From: Stenotrophomonas nematodicola
GTDB taxonomy: Bacteria; Pseudomonadota; Gammaproteobacteria; Xanthomonadales; Xanthomonadaceae
NCBI RefSeq assembly: GCF_009467805.1
Contig: NZ_WIAY01000011.1
Location: forward strand, 1 to 64,000
DNA length: 64,000 nt
Direction of reading: 5' to 3'
The notes beneath the pieces were generated by a model. The model had not been told where the DNA came from, ran no database searches, and saw nothing but the letters and a program-made list of their open reading frames with translations. Position 1 is the first letter of the stretch. Each line of letters starts with the position of its first letter. Below are positions 8,859 through 17,444 of the stretch, in pieces. Made by a program: the position numbers and the translations under genes.

Positions 8859-8950
8859 ACCACGCGTCGCGGCGATGTGTGCGGCGCGTGTCCCCTCTTT
8901 CATGGCCCGTGGACGACGCCACGGCTAGCTTGGCTCCAAGGAGTTTTCCC

Positions 8951-9517
8951 ATGCGCAGTTCCCGTCTTGTTCTGCTCGCGTCCACCGCGCTGGTGCTCAG
9001 CGCGTGCGGTACCACCCCGCCACCGCGCCCTGCCGCGCCGGCCGCGCCGTTGGTCAGCACGGCCCAGCAGGCCGAAGCCAACCTGGCACCGGCCTCGGCC
9101 AGTCTGGTCAGCGGCCGGCTGGCACTGGTCCCCGACGCCCGCGGGGTACACATCACCGGCGTCATCGGTGGTCTGCACCCGCTGCAGACCGCTGCCTTCC
9201 ACGTGCATGAGCGCGGCGACTGCAGCGCGGTGGATGCCAGCAGTGCCGGCCCCCATTTCAATCCCACCGGCCAGGCACACGGGCGCAACGGCGCCGGCGC
9301 GCATCATGCCGGCGACATGGACAACCTGCGTGCCGACGCGCAGGGCCGGGTCAACGTGGACGTGCGTCTGCCAGCCGTCACCCTTGGCGGCGGCGCAGCC
9401 ACCGATATCGCCGGACGTGCCCTGGTCGTGCATGCCAATGCCGACGATTACCGCACCCAGCCCGCCGGCAACGCCGGCGCCCGAATCGCCTGCGGCGTCA
9501 TCCGCGTCACGCGCTGA
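8951..9517 (+). CDS. sodC: Cu/Zn superoxide dismutase, lipoprotein (first of two)
   Basis: The 188-residue product is a predicted envelope superoxide dismutase. The signal peptide ends in the lipobox VLSAC, followed by a proline/alanine-rich linker. Copper and zinc ligands are all present: HVH in AFHVHERGDC, the bridging His in GPHFNP, HH followed by GDMDNL, and the C-terminal copper His in ALVVHANADDY. The disulphide cysteines are in GDC and IACGV. A purine-rich AAGGAG lies upstream of the ATG. A second sodC follows 53 bases downstream. Confidence 0.9.
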   Translation: MRSSRLVLLASTALVLSACGTTPPPRPAAPAAPLVSTAQQAEANLAPASASLVSGRLALVPDARGVHITGVIGGLHPLQTAAFHVHERGDCSAVDASSAGPHFNPTGQAHGRNGAGAHHAGDMDNLRADAQGRVNVDVRLPAVTLGGGAATDIAGRALVVHANADDYRTQPAGNAGARIACGVIRVTR

Positions 9518-9570
9518 GCGCACGACCTGCTGACGACCGTTCATTCACTGCCACCTGCAAGGAGATCCAC

Positions 9571-10209
9571 ATGCGTCCGATCCATACCGCGTTGTTCGCC
9601 GCCATTGCCACGCTCGGCCTGAGCGCCTGCAACAAGCCGGCCGACACCACGCCCGATGCCACGCCCGCCGCTGAATCCGCCGCCGCCCAGCCGACCGCCG
9701 ACGCCACCCCGGACGCGCCGCCGGCGATGATGAGCAGCGATGCCCATGCCAACCACAGTGCCGTCGCCGATCTGGCGCCGACCCAGGGCAATGCCGTCAA
9801 GGGCAACGTCACCTTCAGCGTCATCGACGGCAAGGTCCACGTGAAGGGCGAGGTCAGCGGCCTCAAGCCCAACAGCGAACACGGTTTCCACATCCATGAG
9901 ACGGGCGACTGCAGCGCGCCGGACGGCGCCAGCGCCGGCGGCCACTTCAATCCGGGCAAGGAAGATCACGGCAGCGTGGCCGCCACTCCGCACCACGGTG
10001 GCGACATGCCCAACATCAAGGCCGACGCCCAAGGCAATGCGGTGGTCGACGCCGATGTGTCGACCAACGTCAACATCGGCAAGGGCGATGGTTTTGACAT
10101 CATCGGGCGTGGCCTGATCGTCCATGCCGACGCCGACGACTACAAGACCCAGCCGACCGGCAATGCCGGCGCCCGCCTGGCCTGCGCGGTGATCAAGTCC
10201 GCGCCGTAA
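9571..10209 (+). CDS. sodC: Cu/Zn superoxide dismutase, lipoprotein (second of two)
   Basis: The 212-residue paralogue of the preceding gene has a lipobox LSAC and a longer, low-complexity linker of about 45 residues rich in Ala, Pro, Thr and Asp. Ligand motifs are GFHIHETGDC, GGHFNPG, HHGGDMPNI and GLIVHADADDY. The linker adds a His/Met-containing stretch (PPAMMSSDAHANH) that could help metal capture; this is an inference. SD AAGGAG precedes the ATG. The two copies probably form one operon ending at the hairpin 10228-10255. Confidence 0.9.
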   Translation: MRPIHTALFAAIATLGLSACNKPADTTPDATPAAESAAAQPTADATPDAPPAMMSSDAHANHSAVADLAPTQGNAVKGNVTFSVIDGKVHVKGEVSGLKPNSEHGFHIHETGDCSAPDGASAGGHFNPGKEDHGSVAATPHHGGDMPNIKADAQGNAVVDADVSTNVNIGKGDGFDIIGRGLIVHADADDYKTQPTGNAGARLACAVIKSAP

Positions 10210-10227
10210 CCGACACGACGCAGAACG

Positions 10228-10255
10228 AAAAACGCCGGCGAACGCCGGCGTTTTT
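10228..10255. terminator. Bidirectional rho-independent terminator
   Basis: AAAAACGCCGGCG, a two-base AA loop, and CGCCGGCGTTTTT form a perfect hairpin with A and T tracts on both sides. It lies between the converging sodC pair and the minus-strand gene ending at 10286, so it can serve both. Confidence 0.88.
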
Positions 10256-10285
10256 CTGGGTGGGCATCAGCGGAGGCCGGCGCTG

Positions 10286-11173
10286 TCAGCCCGCCATCAA
10301 CCGGCGGGCGTCCTGCCCGGCTTCGCAGTGCACGAACAGCACCGGCAGCCCGTGGGCTTCCAGCACCGCAGCCATCTGCCGCTGACGGATCAGGTACTGG
10401 TCGTAGATGCCCTGCAGGCGATCGCAGTCGCCGCTGCCGTGGTTGTAATGCGCGCACCAGCCGGCGGGATCGAACAGCGCCATACGCACTTCGCCATCGG
10501 CGTATCGAAGCAGCGGCTCGGGCGCGGCGTCCACCCATTCCTCGGCCTGCGGCGCCATCAACGCGGTCTCGATCAACGGCCACAGCACCGCCAGCCCCTG
10601 ATTGTCGTACTGCATCGACATCATCGCCGCGAGGTCGTTCACGGTGAAGAAGCGGGCGTGCTCGATCTGCGCGCCAAATGTGTTCTGCGCCAGCAGGGCG
10701 GTATCCGGCTGGGCCATGCCCTGGGCCAGCAGCACGTCCTCCAGCGCCTCGGCCACAGCGGCGGTCTGCGCCACGTCGGTCCCCGTTAGCAGGAACGGCA
10801 CTACCCGCAGTCCACCGCCGGTGAGGCTGGCATCGGCCTGGAACGGCAACGGTACATCGCCGTCGGCGCCGGCACCGAAGGCCAGCAGGCGCGGGCCCTG
10901 GCTGCGGCCCGGTGCGCGCATCTGCAGCTCTTCCAGACGGCGGTGGATCGGCCAGCCCGGACGCAGCACCTCGGCCGGGTCGAAATGGGCGCCGGCGAAG
11001 ACGAAGTCCAGCGTACTCACGCCGGGCACCAGTTTGGCCAGGTCGCGGCCGATGCGGTCGGCCAGTTCACCGGCCTGTTCGGACGACAGCGCGGCATGGC
11101 GCGGCGCGTCGCCGCCGGCCAGTTCCAATGCCAGTACGCCAAGGGCATTCATGCCGTGGTCGGGTTTGCTCAT
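10286..11173 (-). CDS. Conserved hypothetical protein
   Basis: I do not recognise this 295-residue cytosolic protein. It has no signal peptide or membrane span. It begins MSKPDHGMNALGVLALELAG and has several well-formed conserved-looking blocks, including a cysteine/histidine cluster near the C terminus (WCAHYNHGSGDCDRLQ and FVHCEAG). These could bind a metal, but that is only a suggestion. It is transcribed away from the thiolase gene, with 107 bases between the two starts, and ends at the shared terminator. Confidence 0.7.
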   Translation of the reverse strand: MSKPDHGMNALGVLALELAGGDAPRHAALSSEQAGELADRIGRDLAKLVPGVSTLDFVFAGAHFDPAEVLRPGWPIHRRLEELQMRAPGRSQGPRLLAFGAGADGDVPLPFQADASLTGGGLRVVPFLLTGTDVAQTAAVAEALEDVLLAQGMAQPDTALLAQNTFGAQIEHARFFTVNDLAAMMSMQYDNQGLAVLWPLIETALMAPQAEEWVDAAPEPLLRYADGEVRMALFDPAGWCAHYNHGSGDCDRLQGIYDQYLIRQRQMAAVLEAHGLPVLFVHCEAGQDARRLMAG

Positions 11174-11280
11174 GGTTTCACGGTTGGCCCATCACAGGGC
11201 GGCAGCTACACTTGCCCCCATTATGCCTGCTCCTTCGTGCAGGCCATGTTGCAGACACCCCTCCCATGCCAGGTATCTCC

Positions 11281-12561
11281 ATGCCCAACGCCCGTCCCGT
11301 CGCCATTCTCGGTGGCGTCCGCATCCCGTTCTGCCGCCAGAACACGGCCTACTCGGACGTCGGGAACCTCGGCATGTCGGTGCGCACGCTCGGGGCGCTG
11401 GTGGAGCGCTTCGGCCTGCACGGCCAGCAGCTCGGCGAAGTGGCGATGGGCGCGGTGATCAAGCACTCCAGCGACTGGAACCTGGGCCGCGAAGCCACGC
11501 TGTCCTCGGGGCTGTCGCCGCTGACGCCGGGCATCACCATGCAGCGCGCCTGCGGCACCTCGCTGGACACCATCATCGCGGTGGCCAACAAGATCGCGCT
11601 GGGCCAGATCGAATCGGGCATCGGCGGTGGGTCGGACACCACCTCCGACGTGCCGATCGTGTACGGCAAGAAGCTGCGCGCGCGCCTGCTGGCGGCCAAT
11701 CGCGCCAAGACCACTGGCGACAAGTTCAAAGCCCTCACCCGTGGCTTCAAGCTCAGCGAGCTCAAGCCCGAGTTTCCCGGCGTGGCCGAACCGCGCACCG
11801 GCAAGAGCATGGGCGACCACTGCGAGGACATGGCCAAGGAGTGGAACATCTCCCGCGACTCGCAGGACGAATGGGCGGTGTCCTCGCACAAGAAGCTGGC
11901 TGCGGCGTATGAGCGCGGCTTCTTCAACGACCTGATCGCCCCGTTCCGCGGTGTCGAGCGCGACAACATCCTGCGTGCGGACACCTCGCTGGAAAAGCTG
12001 GCCACGCTCAAGCCGGCCTTCGACAAGGTATCCGGTCGCGGCACGCTGACTGCGGCCAATTCCACCCCGCTCACCGACGGTGCCTCGGCGGTGCTGCTGG
12101 CCAGCGAGGAATGGGCGCGCGCGCACGGCCACGAACCGCTGGCTTACCTGCGTGATTCGCAGGTGGCGGCGGTCGACTTCGTGCACGGCGAGGGCCTGCT
12201 GATGGCGCCCACCATCGCCGTCCCGGAGATGCTCAAGCGCAACGGCCTGACTCTGCAGGATTTCGACATCTACGAAATCCACGAAGCGTTCGCCGCGCAG
12301 GTGCTGTGCACGCTGCGTGCGTGGGAAAGCGAAGACTACTGCCGCAACCGTCTGGGCCTGGACGCACCGCTGGGCAGGATCGATCCGGCCAGGATCAACC
12401 CGCTGGGCTCGTCGCTGGCCACCGGCCACCCGTTCGCCGCCACCGGCGCGCGCGTGATCGCCACGGCCGCCAAGCAGCTGGCCGAACGCGGCGGTGGCCG
12501 CGCGCTGGTGTCGATCTGCACCGCCGGCGGTATGGGCGTGGTGGCGATCGTCGAACGCTGA
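11281..12561 (+). CDS. fadI: Acetyl-CoA C-acyltransferase (FadI-type thiolase)
   Basis: The 426-residue thiolase catalyses thiolytic release of acetyl-CoA from 3-ketoacyl-CoA in fatty-acid beta-oxidation. The acyl-accepting cysteine is Cys91 in MQRACGTSLD. The second set of active-site residues lies in EIHEAFAAQ, in ATGHPFAATGARV (His) and in SICTAGGMG (Cys). The long insert around residues 130-180 resembles the FadI/trifunctional beta-subunit branch rather than short biosynthetic thiolases. No fadJ partner lies in this window. ATG 11281 is the start that aligns with the thiolase N terminus; a TACACT box lies about 65 bases upstream. Confidence 0.9.
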   Translation: MPNARPVAILGGVRIPFCRQNTAYSDVGNLGMSVRTLGALVERFGLHGQQLGEVAMGAVIKHSSDWNLGREATLSSGLSPLTPGITMQRACGTSLDTIIAVANKIALGQIESGIGGGSDTTSDVPIVYGKKLRARLLAANRAKTTGDKFKALTRGFKLSELKPEFPGVAEPRTGKSMGDHCEDMAKEWNISRDSQDEWAVSSHKKLAAAYERGFFNDLIAPFRGVERDNILRADTSLEKLATLKPAFDKVSGRGTLTAANSTPLTDGASAVLLASEEWARAHGHEPLAYLRDSQVAAVDFVHGEGLLMAPTIAVPEMLKRNGLTLQDFDIYEIHEAFAAQVLCTLRAWESEDYCRNRLGLDAPLGRIDPARINPLGSSLATGHPFAATGARVIATAAKQLAERGGGRALVSICTAGGMGVVAIVER

Positions 12562-12582
12562 CGCGGCCGATGTGCGAATGAG

Positions 12583-12606
12583 AAAGGCCGCCCAAGGGCG
12601 GCCTTT
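12583..12606. terminator. Rho-independent terminator after the thiolase gene
   Basis: AAAGGCCGCCC, loop AA, GGGCGGCCTTT followed by T residues. It lies between the converging thiolase and hemY genes and is strongest on the plus strand. Confidence 0.85.
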
Positions 12607-12637
12607 TTCGTTGGTGCCCCCAACACGCAGGGGCACG

Positions 12638-12662
12638 GTTGCCGGGCAGCGCCCGGTACTAC
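12638..12662 (-). repeat. Single SMAG/GTAG element overlapping the hemY stop codon
   Basis: Read on the minus strand the element is GTAG followed by TACCGGGC-GCT-GCCCGGCA. The TAG of its GTAG header (12661-12659) is the stop codon of hemY, so the repeat has supplied or replaced the natural gene end. Confidence 0.75.
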
Positions 12663-13987
12663 GGCAGGCGGGGATTGCCGTAGTCGTCGCGCTCGTCGCG
12701 CAGCCCCCCGACCGGGTCGATGGGATCGGCCGGCAACGGCTGCGCCATCAACGACTGCTCCTCCACCGTGGCACGCTCGGTCACTGCGGCGGCCGCTTCG
12801 GTGGCGCGGGCGAGCGCGACGCTGTCCTCGCCGCGCTGCTGGCGCAGCGCGTTGGCGAAGCACTGCGCGGCCAGCGGGGCATCACCCCGCTCGTGGAACA
12901 CCTCGCCCAACGCCTCCCAGGCCGCCGGGCCGGCACCGGCGGCGATCGCGCGGTGCAGGTAATCCTCCGCCGCCGCGTGCTGACGCTGACGCACGGCGAT
13001 GCGGCCCAGCGCCAGCAGCAGCGCCGGGCTGGCCGGGTGGCTGGTCAGCCAACGCTGCAGGTTGGCCTGGCGCGTGGCCAGCTTGTCCACCGGCATCTGC
13101 CCGTAGAGCGTCACCAGCGATTCGTCCCAGCGCGTGTCCAGGGCCTGTTCCAGGGTCAGCAGGGCCGGTTCGTCCCAGTCCAGCGCCACCGCGCGCAGGG
13201 CGTAGCCGGCCACCACCTCCGGATCGCTGCGCAGCGCCTTCGGCGTGGCTTCCCACTGCGCGGCCAGCGCATTGACGTCGCCGGCTTCCAGCAGCGACTG
13301 CGCGGCCAGGCGGGCTTCCAGTTCAGCCACGGCATCATCGGGCAGCACCTTCTGCTTGCGCAGCGCGCCAAGCTGGCCATACGCCTCGTGCGCGCGTTCG
13401 GCACGCGCCAGCGCCTCGGTGCGCAGCCACAGACCGCGCGGCGGCAGCGGCTGGATCGCCGCCACGTCGAGCGCATTGATCGCATCCACCGGGCGTTCCT
13501 GGCCAAGCAGACGTTCGGCCAGCAGCAGCGCGTGGCTGGTGGCGTCTTCGCCGGCCAGACGCTGCAGGTACTGGTTGGCGGCAGCCTCGTCGCCGCGTGC
13601 CTGCGCACTGCGCACGGCCGTGGCCAGCGCCACCGCGCTCACCTCTTTGTCCTCGGCCGCAGCGCCGAGCAGCTTCTCTGCGCGCTGCCAGTGGCCGTAC
13701 TCATGCGCCTGCAGGCCTTCGGTCAGGCGCGCACGGCCCTGCTTGCGGCGGTAGCGGCCCCACGCCCGGAACGGCGCGGCCACCAGGCTCCACAGCAGCC
13801 ACAGCAACAGCAGTGCCACCAGCGCCGCGAGCGCAACCTGGGGCACCGTAGAGCGGTAGTCATTGCCGGCGTAGCGGTAGATCACTTCGCCGAACTGGCG
13901 CAGCGAGTCGGCGCCGAGCCATTGCGCGGCAATCACGCCGAGCGCAACGGCCAACAGAAGAACCACAAGGGACTGGAATGGCTTCAT
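12659..13987 (-). CDS. hemY: HemY-like inner-membrane TPR protein of haem biosynthesis
   Basis: The 442-residue product matches the proteobacterial HemY family (HemY_N plus TPR repeats), which is distinct from the Gram-positive protoporphyrinogen oxidase of the same name. Two N-terminal membrane spans (about residues 5-24 and 48-70) flank a short periplasmic loop. A long alanine/leucine-rich TPR solenoid faces the cytoplasm, followed by an acidic low-complexity tail. Its biochemical role is still unclear, perhaps as a scaffold for late haem enzymes. It is the last gene of hemD-hemX-hemY, three bases after hemX. Confidence 0.88.
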   Translation of the reverse strand: MKPFQSLVVLLLAVALGVIAAQWLGADSLRQFGEVIYRYAGNDYRSTVPQVALAALVALLLLWLLWSLVAAPFRAWGRYRRKQGRARLTEGLQAHEYGHWQRAEKLLGAAAEDKEVSAVALATAVRSAQARGDEAAANQYLQRLAGEDATSHALLLAERLLGQERPVDAINALDVAAIQPLPPRGLWLRTEALARAERAHEAYGQLGALRKQKVLPDDAVAELEARLAAQSLLEAGDVNALAAQWEATPKALRSDPEVVAGYALRAVALDWDEPALLTLEQALDTRWDESLVTLYGQMPVDKLATRQANLQRWLTSHPASPALLLALGRIAVRQRQHAAAEDYLHRAIAAGAGPAAWEALGEVFHERGDAPLAAQCFANALRQQRGEDSVALARATEAAAAVTERATVEEQSLMAQPLPADPIDPVGGLRDERDDYGNPRLP

Positions 13988-13990
13988 CGA

Positions 13991-14965
13991 TCATCTCCCA
14001 TCGCGCATGGCGCGCAGTTGCTGCAGGGTGCTGCCCAGTTCGGGCAGGGTGGGGCGCAGCGTGCGGGTGCGCAGATGCTGCAGTTCACCACGCCGCTCGC
14101 GCAGGGCGGGTGAATCCGGCCACAGACGCGGCAGCCACAGTGCCACGCGGTCCAGTGCCTGTTCATAACCGGCCTGGTCGCCGCGTTCGATCGCCGCGCG
14201 GGCCAGGGTCAGTTCCAGCTGCAGGGAATCCCACGCCGCGACGCGCTCGGCATCGGTCAGCGGGCCCTGGGTGCGGGTCGGGGTAATGGTCACGAACGGG
14301 GCCAGCACCTGGTGCCACCACGGTGTGGCGGCGGTCCGTGCGTCGTCGGCCACCGCGTCCGGCAGGGCGGTCAGTGCCTGGGCGAACGCGGCCAGCGCGG
14401 CGCTGGCCTGGGCCCGTGCGCCGGGACCCTGTGCATCCAGCGCGTTGCGCTCCTGCATCAGCGCCTGGCGCAGGTTGAGGTAGTCGCCGCCCTGGATGTC
14501 GCCCAGCGCAGCGGCGGCCAGCGCATACAGGCGCTTGGCGCCCTCCACGTCGTCGGCGAAGGCCAGCCGCTGGCCGGCCTGGCTCAGCAGCAGTTCGGCC
14601 TCTTCCAGTTGCAGCGCCTGCGCGCCATGCCGGGTGCTGTCGGCGAGCTTGGCCATATTGTCTTCGAGCAGGGCGTTGCGCTGGCTCAGGCCGAGCATCT
14701 CGTCGCGCAGCACGCGGTTGGTGGCCGCCGCGTCCTGCACCCGCTGCGAGGTGGAGCGCTGGTCGCGGCGCAGGGCCTCGACGCTGTCGAGCAGCCCCTG
14801 CAGCTGCAGGCTCGCGTTTTCGTCGCGCTGCCGGGCCTGGGCCTGCTGCGCCTGCCACTGCGTCCACCCCCACGCGGCACCGCCGCCGGCCACAAGCAGG
14901 CCCAGCACCGGAACGATCCAGCGCAGGGGACGACGGGTGGAAGGGGGCGAATCGGCTTCATTCAT
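13991..14965 (-). CDS. hemX: HemX family membrane protein
   Basis: The 324-residue protein has one N-terminal membrane span (about residues 15-35: VPVLGLLVAGGGAAWGW). A long coiled-coil (about 38-110) is rich in Gln, Arg and Asp, and a helical periplasmic domain follows, with the HemX-typical LLSQAGQRLAFADDVEGAKR near residue 125. Some databases label HemX as uroporphyrinogen-III methyltransferase, but no methyltransferase motif is visible here. It sits between hemD and hemY as in other gammaproteobacteria. SD AGGATG precedes the ATG. Confidence 0.88.
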   Translation of the reverse strand: MNEADSPPSTRRPLRWIVPVLGLLVAGGGAAWGWTQWQAQQAQARQRDENASLQLQGLLDSVEALRRDQRSTSQRVQDAAATNRVLRDEMLGLSQRNALLEDNMAKLADSTRHGAQALQLEEAELLLSQAGQRLAFADDVEGAKRLYALAAAALGDIQGGDYLNLRQALMQERNALDAQGPGARAQASAALAAFAQALTALPDAVADDARTAATPWWHQVLAPFVTITPTRTQGPLTDAERVAAWDSLQLELTLARAAIERGDQAGYEQALDRVALWLPRLWPDSPALRERRGELQHLRTRTLRPTLPELGSTLQQLRAMRDGR

Positions 14966-15073
14966 ACAGGCATCCTTGTCGCGCGCGCCGGGCAGTCCGC
15001 TGGCTGGCGAGCGACGTGGTGCACAGCATCACCCGCCGCCCGCGCTGCCTGCAAGACCGGTGAAAACGCGGGT

Positions 15074-15850
15074 TCAGCAAGTTGCGCGTCGTGTGATCGC
15101 CCTGTGCGCCGCCTGTACCAGCTGCGCGGGAAGCGGGCCGTCGGCCTGCACCACGTGGACAAAGCCGGCGGCCTCGGCCTGCGTGGCCAGGCGCTCGCTG
15201 GCCGCCACCACCCAGGCCTGCCGCAGTGGAGCCTGCAGATCCCCGGGCAGCTCCGCCAGCAACCGGGCCAGTGCGTCGGCGCTGCTCACCGCCAGCGCCC
15301 AGGGCGTCGCCGCATGGCGCAGGCGCTGCAGCGTGCGTGGTGACAGCGGCAGCGGCTGCCGCAGATAGACGTCGGCGCGCAGCAGCTGCGCGCCCCGTGC
15401 CTGCAGCGTGGCGGCGATGATGCCGCGCCCGCCCGGCGCGGTCACCAGGCCGGCGCGCAGGCCGTCCAGGGTGGCCAGGGCCGGCAGTGCCAGCAGTCCC
15501 TCGCTGTCCATCCGCGCCGGGGCCTGGATATCGCGCGCGCCGGCACGCTGCAGGGCCGCTGCGGTGCCGCTGCCGACCGCCAGCCATTGGCCCGGGTGCG
15601 GCGCATCGAGCCGGGCCAGGCGCGATGCGGCCACCACGGCGGAGGGGCTGCTGAAGATCACCCGGTCGGCGCCCAGCGCCGCATCCAGCGCGGCACGCGT
15701 GGCCGCGTCGCCGCGCGCGCGCAGCGCCCACGGTGAGAGCGCGATGGTCGTGGCGCCCAGCTCGTGGGCGGCGCGGCGCATCGGGGCGTGCTGGCCGCGC
15801 GGGCGCAGCGACAACAGGGTCCAGTGCGTCGGATTTGCTTCGGTGTCCAT
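15074..15850 (-). CDS. hemD: Uroporphyrinogen-III synthase
   Basis: The 258-residue HemD converts hydroxymethylbilane to uroporphyrinogen III, with inversion of ring D, in the tetrapyrrole pathway. Sequence is poorly conserved in this family, as usual. The HemD-type blocks VIFSSPSAVVA, LAVGSGTAAAL and VTAPGGRG are visible, as is the late AVSSADALARLL. It heads the hemD-hemX-hemY operon. The start is taken at 15850 because a CATAAT box lies 7 nt upstream, the leaderless spacing seen for other genes here. An in-frame ATG at 15859 is possible. Confidence 0.88.
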   Translation of the reverse strand: MDTEANPTHWTLLSLRPRGQHAPMRRAAHELGATTIALSPWALRARGDAATRAALDAALGADRVIFSSPSAVVAASRLARLDAPHPGQWLAVGSGTAAALQRAGARDIQAPARMDSEGLLALPALATLDGLRAGLVTAPGGRGIIAATLQARGAQLLRADVYLRQPLPLSPRTLQRLRHAATPWALAVSSADALARLLAELPGDLQAPLRQAWVVAASERLATQAEAAGFVHVVQADGPLPAQLVQAAHRAITRRATC

Positions 15851-15857
15851 TGCGGGC

Positions 15858-15863
15858 ATTATG
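15858..15863 (-). promoter_or_regulatory. Candidate leaderless -10 box of hemD
   Basis: On the minus strand CATAAT is followed by GCCCGCA and then ATG at 15850. A 7-nt spacing and no Shine-Dalgarno sequence suggest a leaderless hemD transcript. The divergent thioesterase gene starts 41 bases away. Confidence 0.4.
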
Positions 15864-15890
15864 CGAGCCCTTCGATGCCGTTGCCCTCCG

Positions 15891-16361
15891 ATGTCCGTTT
15901 CCGATTCCCTGCCCGCGCAGCTGGCTGCGCTGCAACACGTGCTGGACCGCATGCCGCCGGTGGCGGCGATGCAGATCCGTGTCCACGACTACCGTGACGG
16001 CGTGTTGCGCCTGCAGGCGCCGCTGGCGGCCAACGTCAACGACAAGGGCAATGCCTTCGGCGGCAGTCTGGCCTCGGCCCTGACCCTGTCCGGCTGGGCG
16101 CTGGTCACGCTGCGGCTGCGCCTGGCCGGTTTCGATGCCGATGTGTACGTGGCCGACAGCCACGTGCGCTACCTCGCGCCGGTGTACGGCGACCTGCAGG
16201 CCGACGCCCAGGCGGACGCGGAATCGGACTGGGACGGCTTCCTGGCCACGTTCGCGCAGCGCGGCAAGGCACGGATCGGCCTCACCGCGCGCCAACCGGG
16301 CAGCGCCGGCAAGCCGGCCGCCGAACTCACCGGCCGCTTCGTGGCCTTCGCGAGAGGGTAG
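15891..16361 (+). CDS. Hotdog-fold thioesterase, YiiD C-terminal type
   Basis: The 156-residue product resembles the C-terminal thioesterase domain of E. coli YiiD. It has the hotdog segment NDKGNAFGGSLASALTLSGW with a helix over the sheet, then YVADSHVRYLAPVYGDL. It lacks the acetyltransferase domain of YiiD. The substrate is unknown, probably an acyl-CoA or acyl-ACP. It is divergent from hemD with only 40 bases between the starts. Confidence 0.82.
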   Translation: MSVSDSLPAQLAALQHVLDRMPPVAAMQIRVHDYRDGVLRLQAPLAANVNDKGNAFGGSLASALTLSGWALVTLRLRLAGFDADVYVADSHVRYLAPVYGDLQADAQADAESDWDGFLATFAQRGKARIGLTARQPGSAGKPAAELTGRFVAFARG

Positions 16362-16391
16362 GATGGGCGCCTTGCCTATTGGGGAATTCGC

Positions 16392-16823
16392 ATGCGCCGC
16401 CTGGTCCAGATCCTGCTCCTGACATCGTTTCTGCTGACCGGCGTGGGGACGCTGGCTGCGGCCGATCTCAGCCGCAAGCAACGTACCGCGCTGGAGGAGG
16501 TCCAGAACCAGTACGGCTCCACCATCCGCTGGGGCAACGCCGAGGATGCGCTGGGCTACCTGGACCCGGACTACCGCAAGGCCCACCCGCTGACCGACCT
16601 GCAGCTGCGCCGCTACGAGCAGATCCGTGTTTCCTCCTATCGCGAACGCAGCACCGCCGCGCTTCCCGATGGCACCGTGGAGCGCCGGGTCGAAATCGGG
16701 GTCATCAACGTCAACACCCAGGCCGAGCGCACCGTGGTGGTCAAGGAAGTCTGGCGCTGGGACCCGCAGGCCAAGCGCTGGTGGCAGGCCGGCGGCCTGC
16801 CGGACCTCTGGCAAGGCCAATAA
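16392..16823 (+). CDS. Conserved exported protein of unknown function
   Basis: The 143-residue product has a cleavable signal peptide (about residues 1-23, ending LAAA-DL). A compact mature domain of about 120 residues follows, rich in charged and aromatic residues, ending VWRWDPQAKRWWQAGGLPDL. The pattern resembles periplasmic SnoaL/NTF2-like folds in which a final strand carries WxxxxxxWWxxGGLPDLW, but I cannot assign the family. A GGGGAATT Shine-Dalgarno sequence precedes the ATG. It lies upstream of yibN-secB-gpsA but 79 bases away. Confidence 0.7.
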   Translation: MRRLVQILLLTSFLLTGVGTLAAADLSRKQRTALEEVQNQYGSTIRWGNAEDALGYLDPDYRKAHPLTDLQLRRYEQIRVSSYRERSTAALPDGTVERRVEIGVINVNTQAERTVVVKEVWRWDPQAKRWWQAGGLPDLWQGQ

Positions 16824-16902
16824 TCCCGGCCCCCGTGGCCGCTGGACGCCGCTTCGCCCGCATGTGCGACAATCGGCGCCCGCTTATCGACCCGTGATCT
16901 GA

Positions 16903-17340
16903 GTGAATTACGAAGAGTTGCTGGCCTTTGCCGGCCGAAACCCGATGTTGTCGATGGCCCTGGTCGGCCTGACCGTGGCCATCATCGTGACCGAAGTACG
17001 GCGCCTGTTCCGCGGCTACACGTCGCTCAAGCCGGCCGAACTGACCCAGCTGATGAATGCCGGGAACGCGCTGGTGGTGGACCTGTCGTCCAGCAGCGAC
17101 TTCGAAAAGGGCCACATCGCCGGCAGCCGCAATGCGCAGCCGAGCCAGTTCGGTCCCGAGCACAAGCTGGTGGCCAATGCCAAACAGCGCCCGGTGGTGC
17201 TGGTGTGCCGCACCGGCAATGCCTCGGAAACCGCCGCCAAGGCGCTGAAGAAGGCCGGCTTCGAGCAGGTCAACGTGCTTGAAGGCGGCATCCCGTCGTG
17301 GCAGCAGGCCGACCTGCCGCTGGTCAAGGGCCGCAACTGA
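16903..17340 (+). CDS. yibN: Rhodanese-like membrane protein, YibN type
   Basis: The 145-residue protein has an N-terminal membrane anchor (about residues 14-33) and a single rhodanese domain. The active-site loop is CRTGNAS, with the persulphide-forming cysteine near residue 105, and EGGIPSWQQADLP closes the domain. The start is GTG. The order yibN-secB-gpsA is conserved in many gammaproteobacteria (in E. coli grxC lies between yibN and secB), which supports the assignment. Sulphurtransfer in envelope or export functions is inferred only. Confidence 0.88.
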   Translation: MNYEELLAFAGRNPMLSMALVGLTVAIIVTEVRRLFRGYTSLKPAELTQLMNAGNALVVDLSSSSDFEKGHIAGSRNAQPSQFGPEHKLVANAKQRPVVLVCRTGNASETAAKALKKAGFEQVNVLEGGIPSWQQADLPLVKGRN

Positions 17341-17444
17341 TTTCACGTTGATGGCGTTGCGCGCCTTGTGCGCGGCGCCACACGCCCCCATCGCTGGGGA
17401 TGCAACAATCCATTTTTACAGCATTCATTCTGGAGCTACAGGAA

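Noticed and set aside
12659-13987. Protoporphyrinogen oxidase, because of the name HemY
   Set aside because: There is no FAD-binding motif. The protein has two membrane spans and a TPR solenoid, the proteobacterial HemY of different function.
13991-14965. Uroporphyrinogen-III C-methyltransferase activity for HemX
   Set aside because: No SAM-binding methyltransferase motif is present; the label is a known carry-over from fused proteins.
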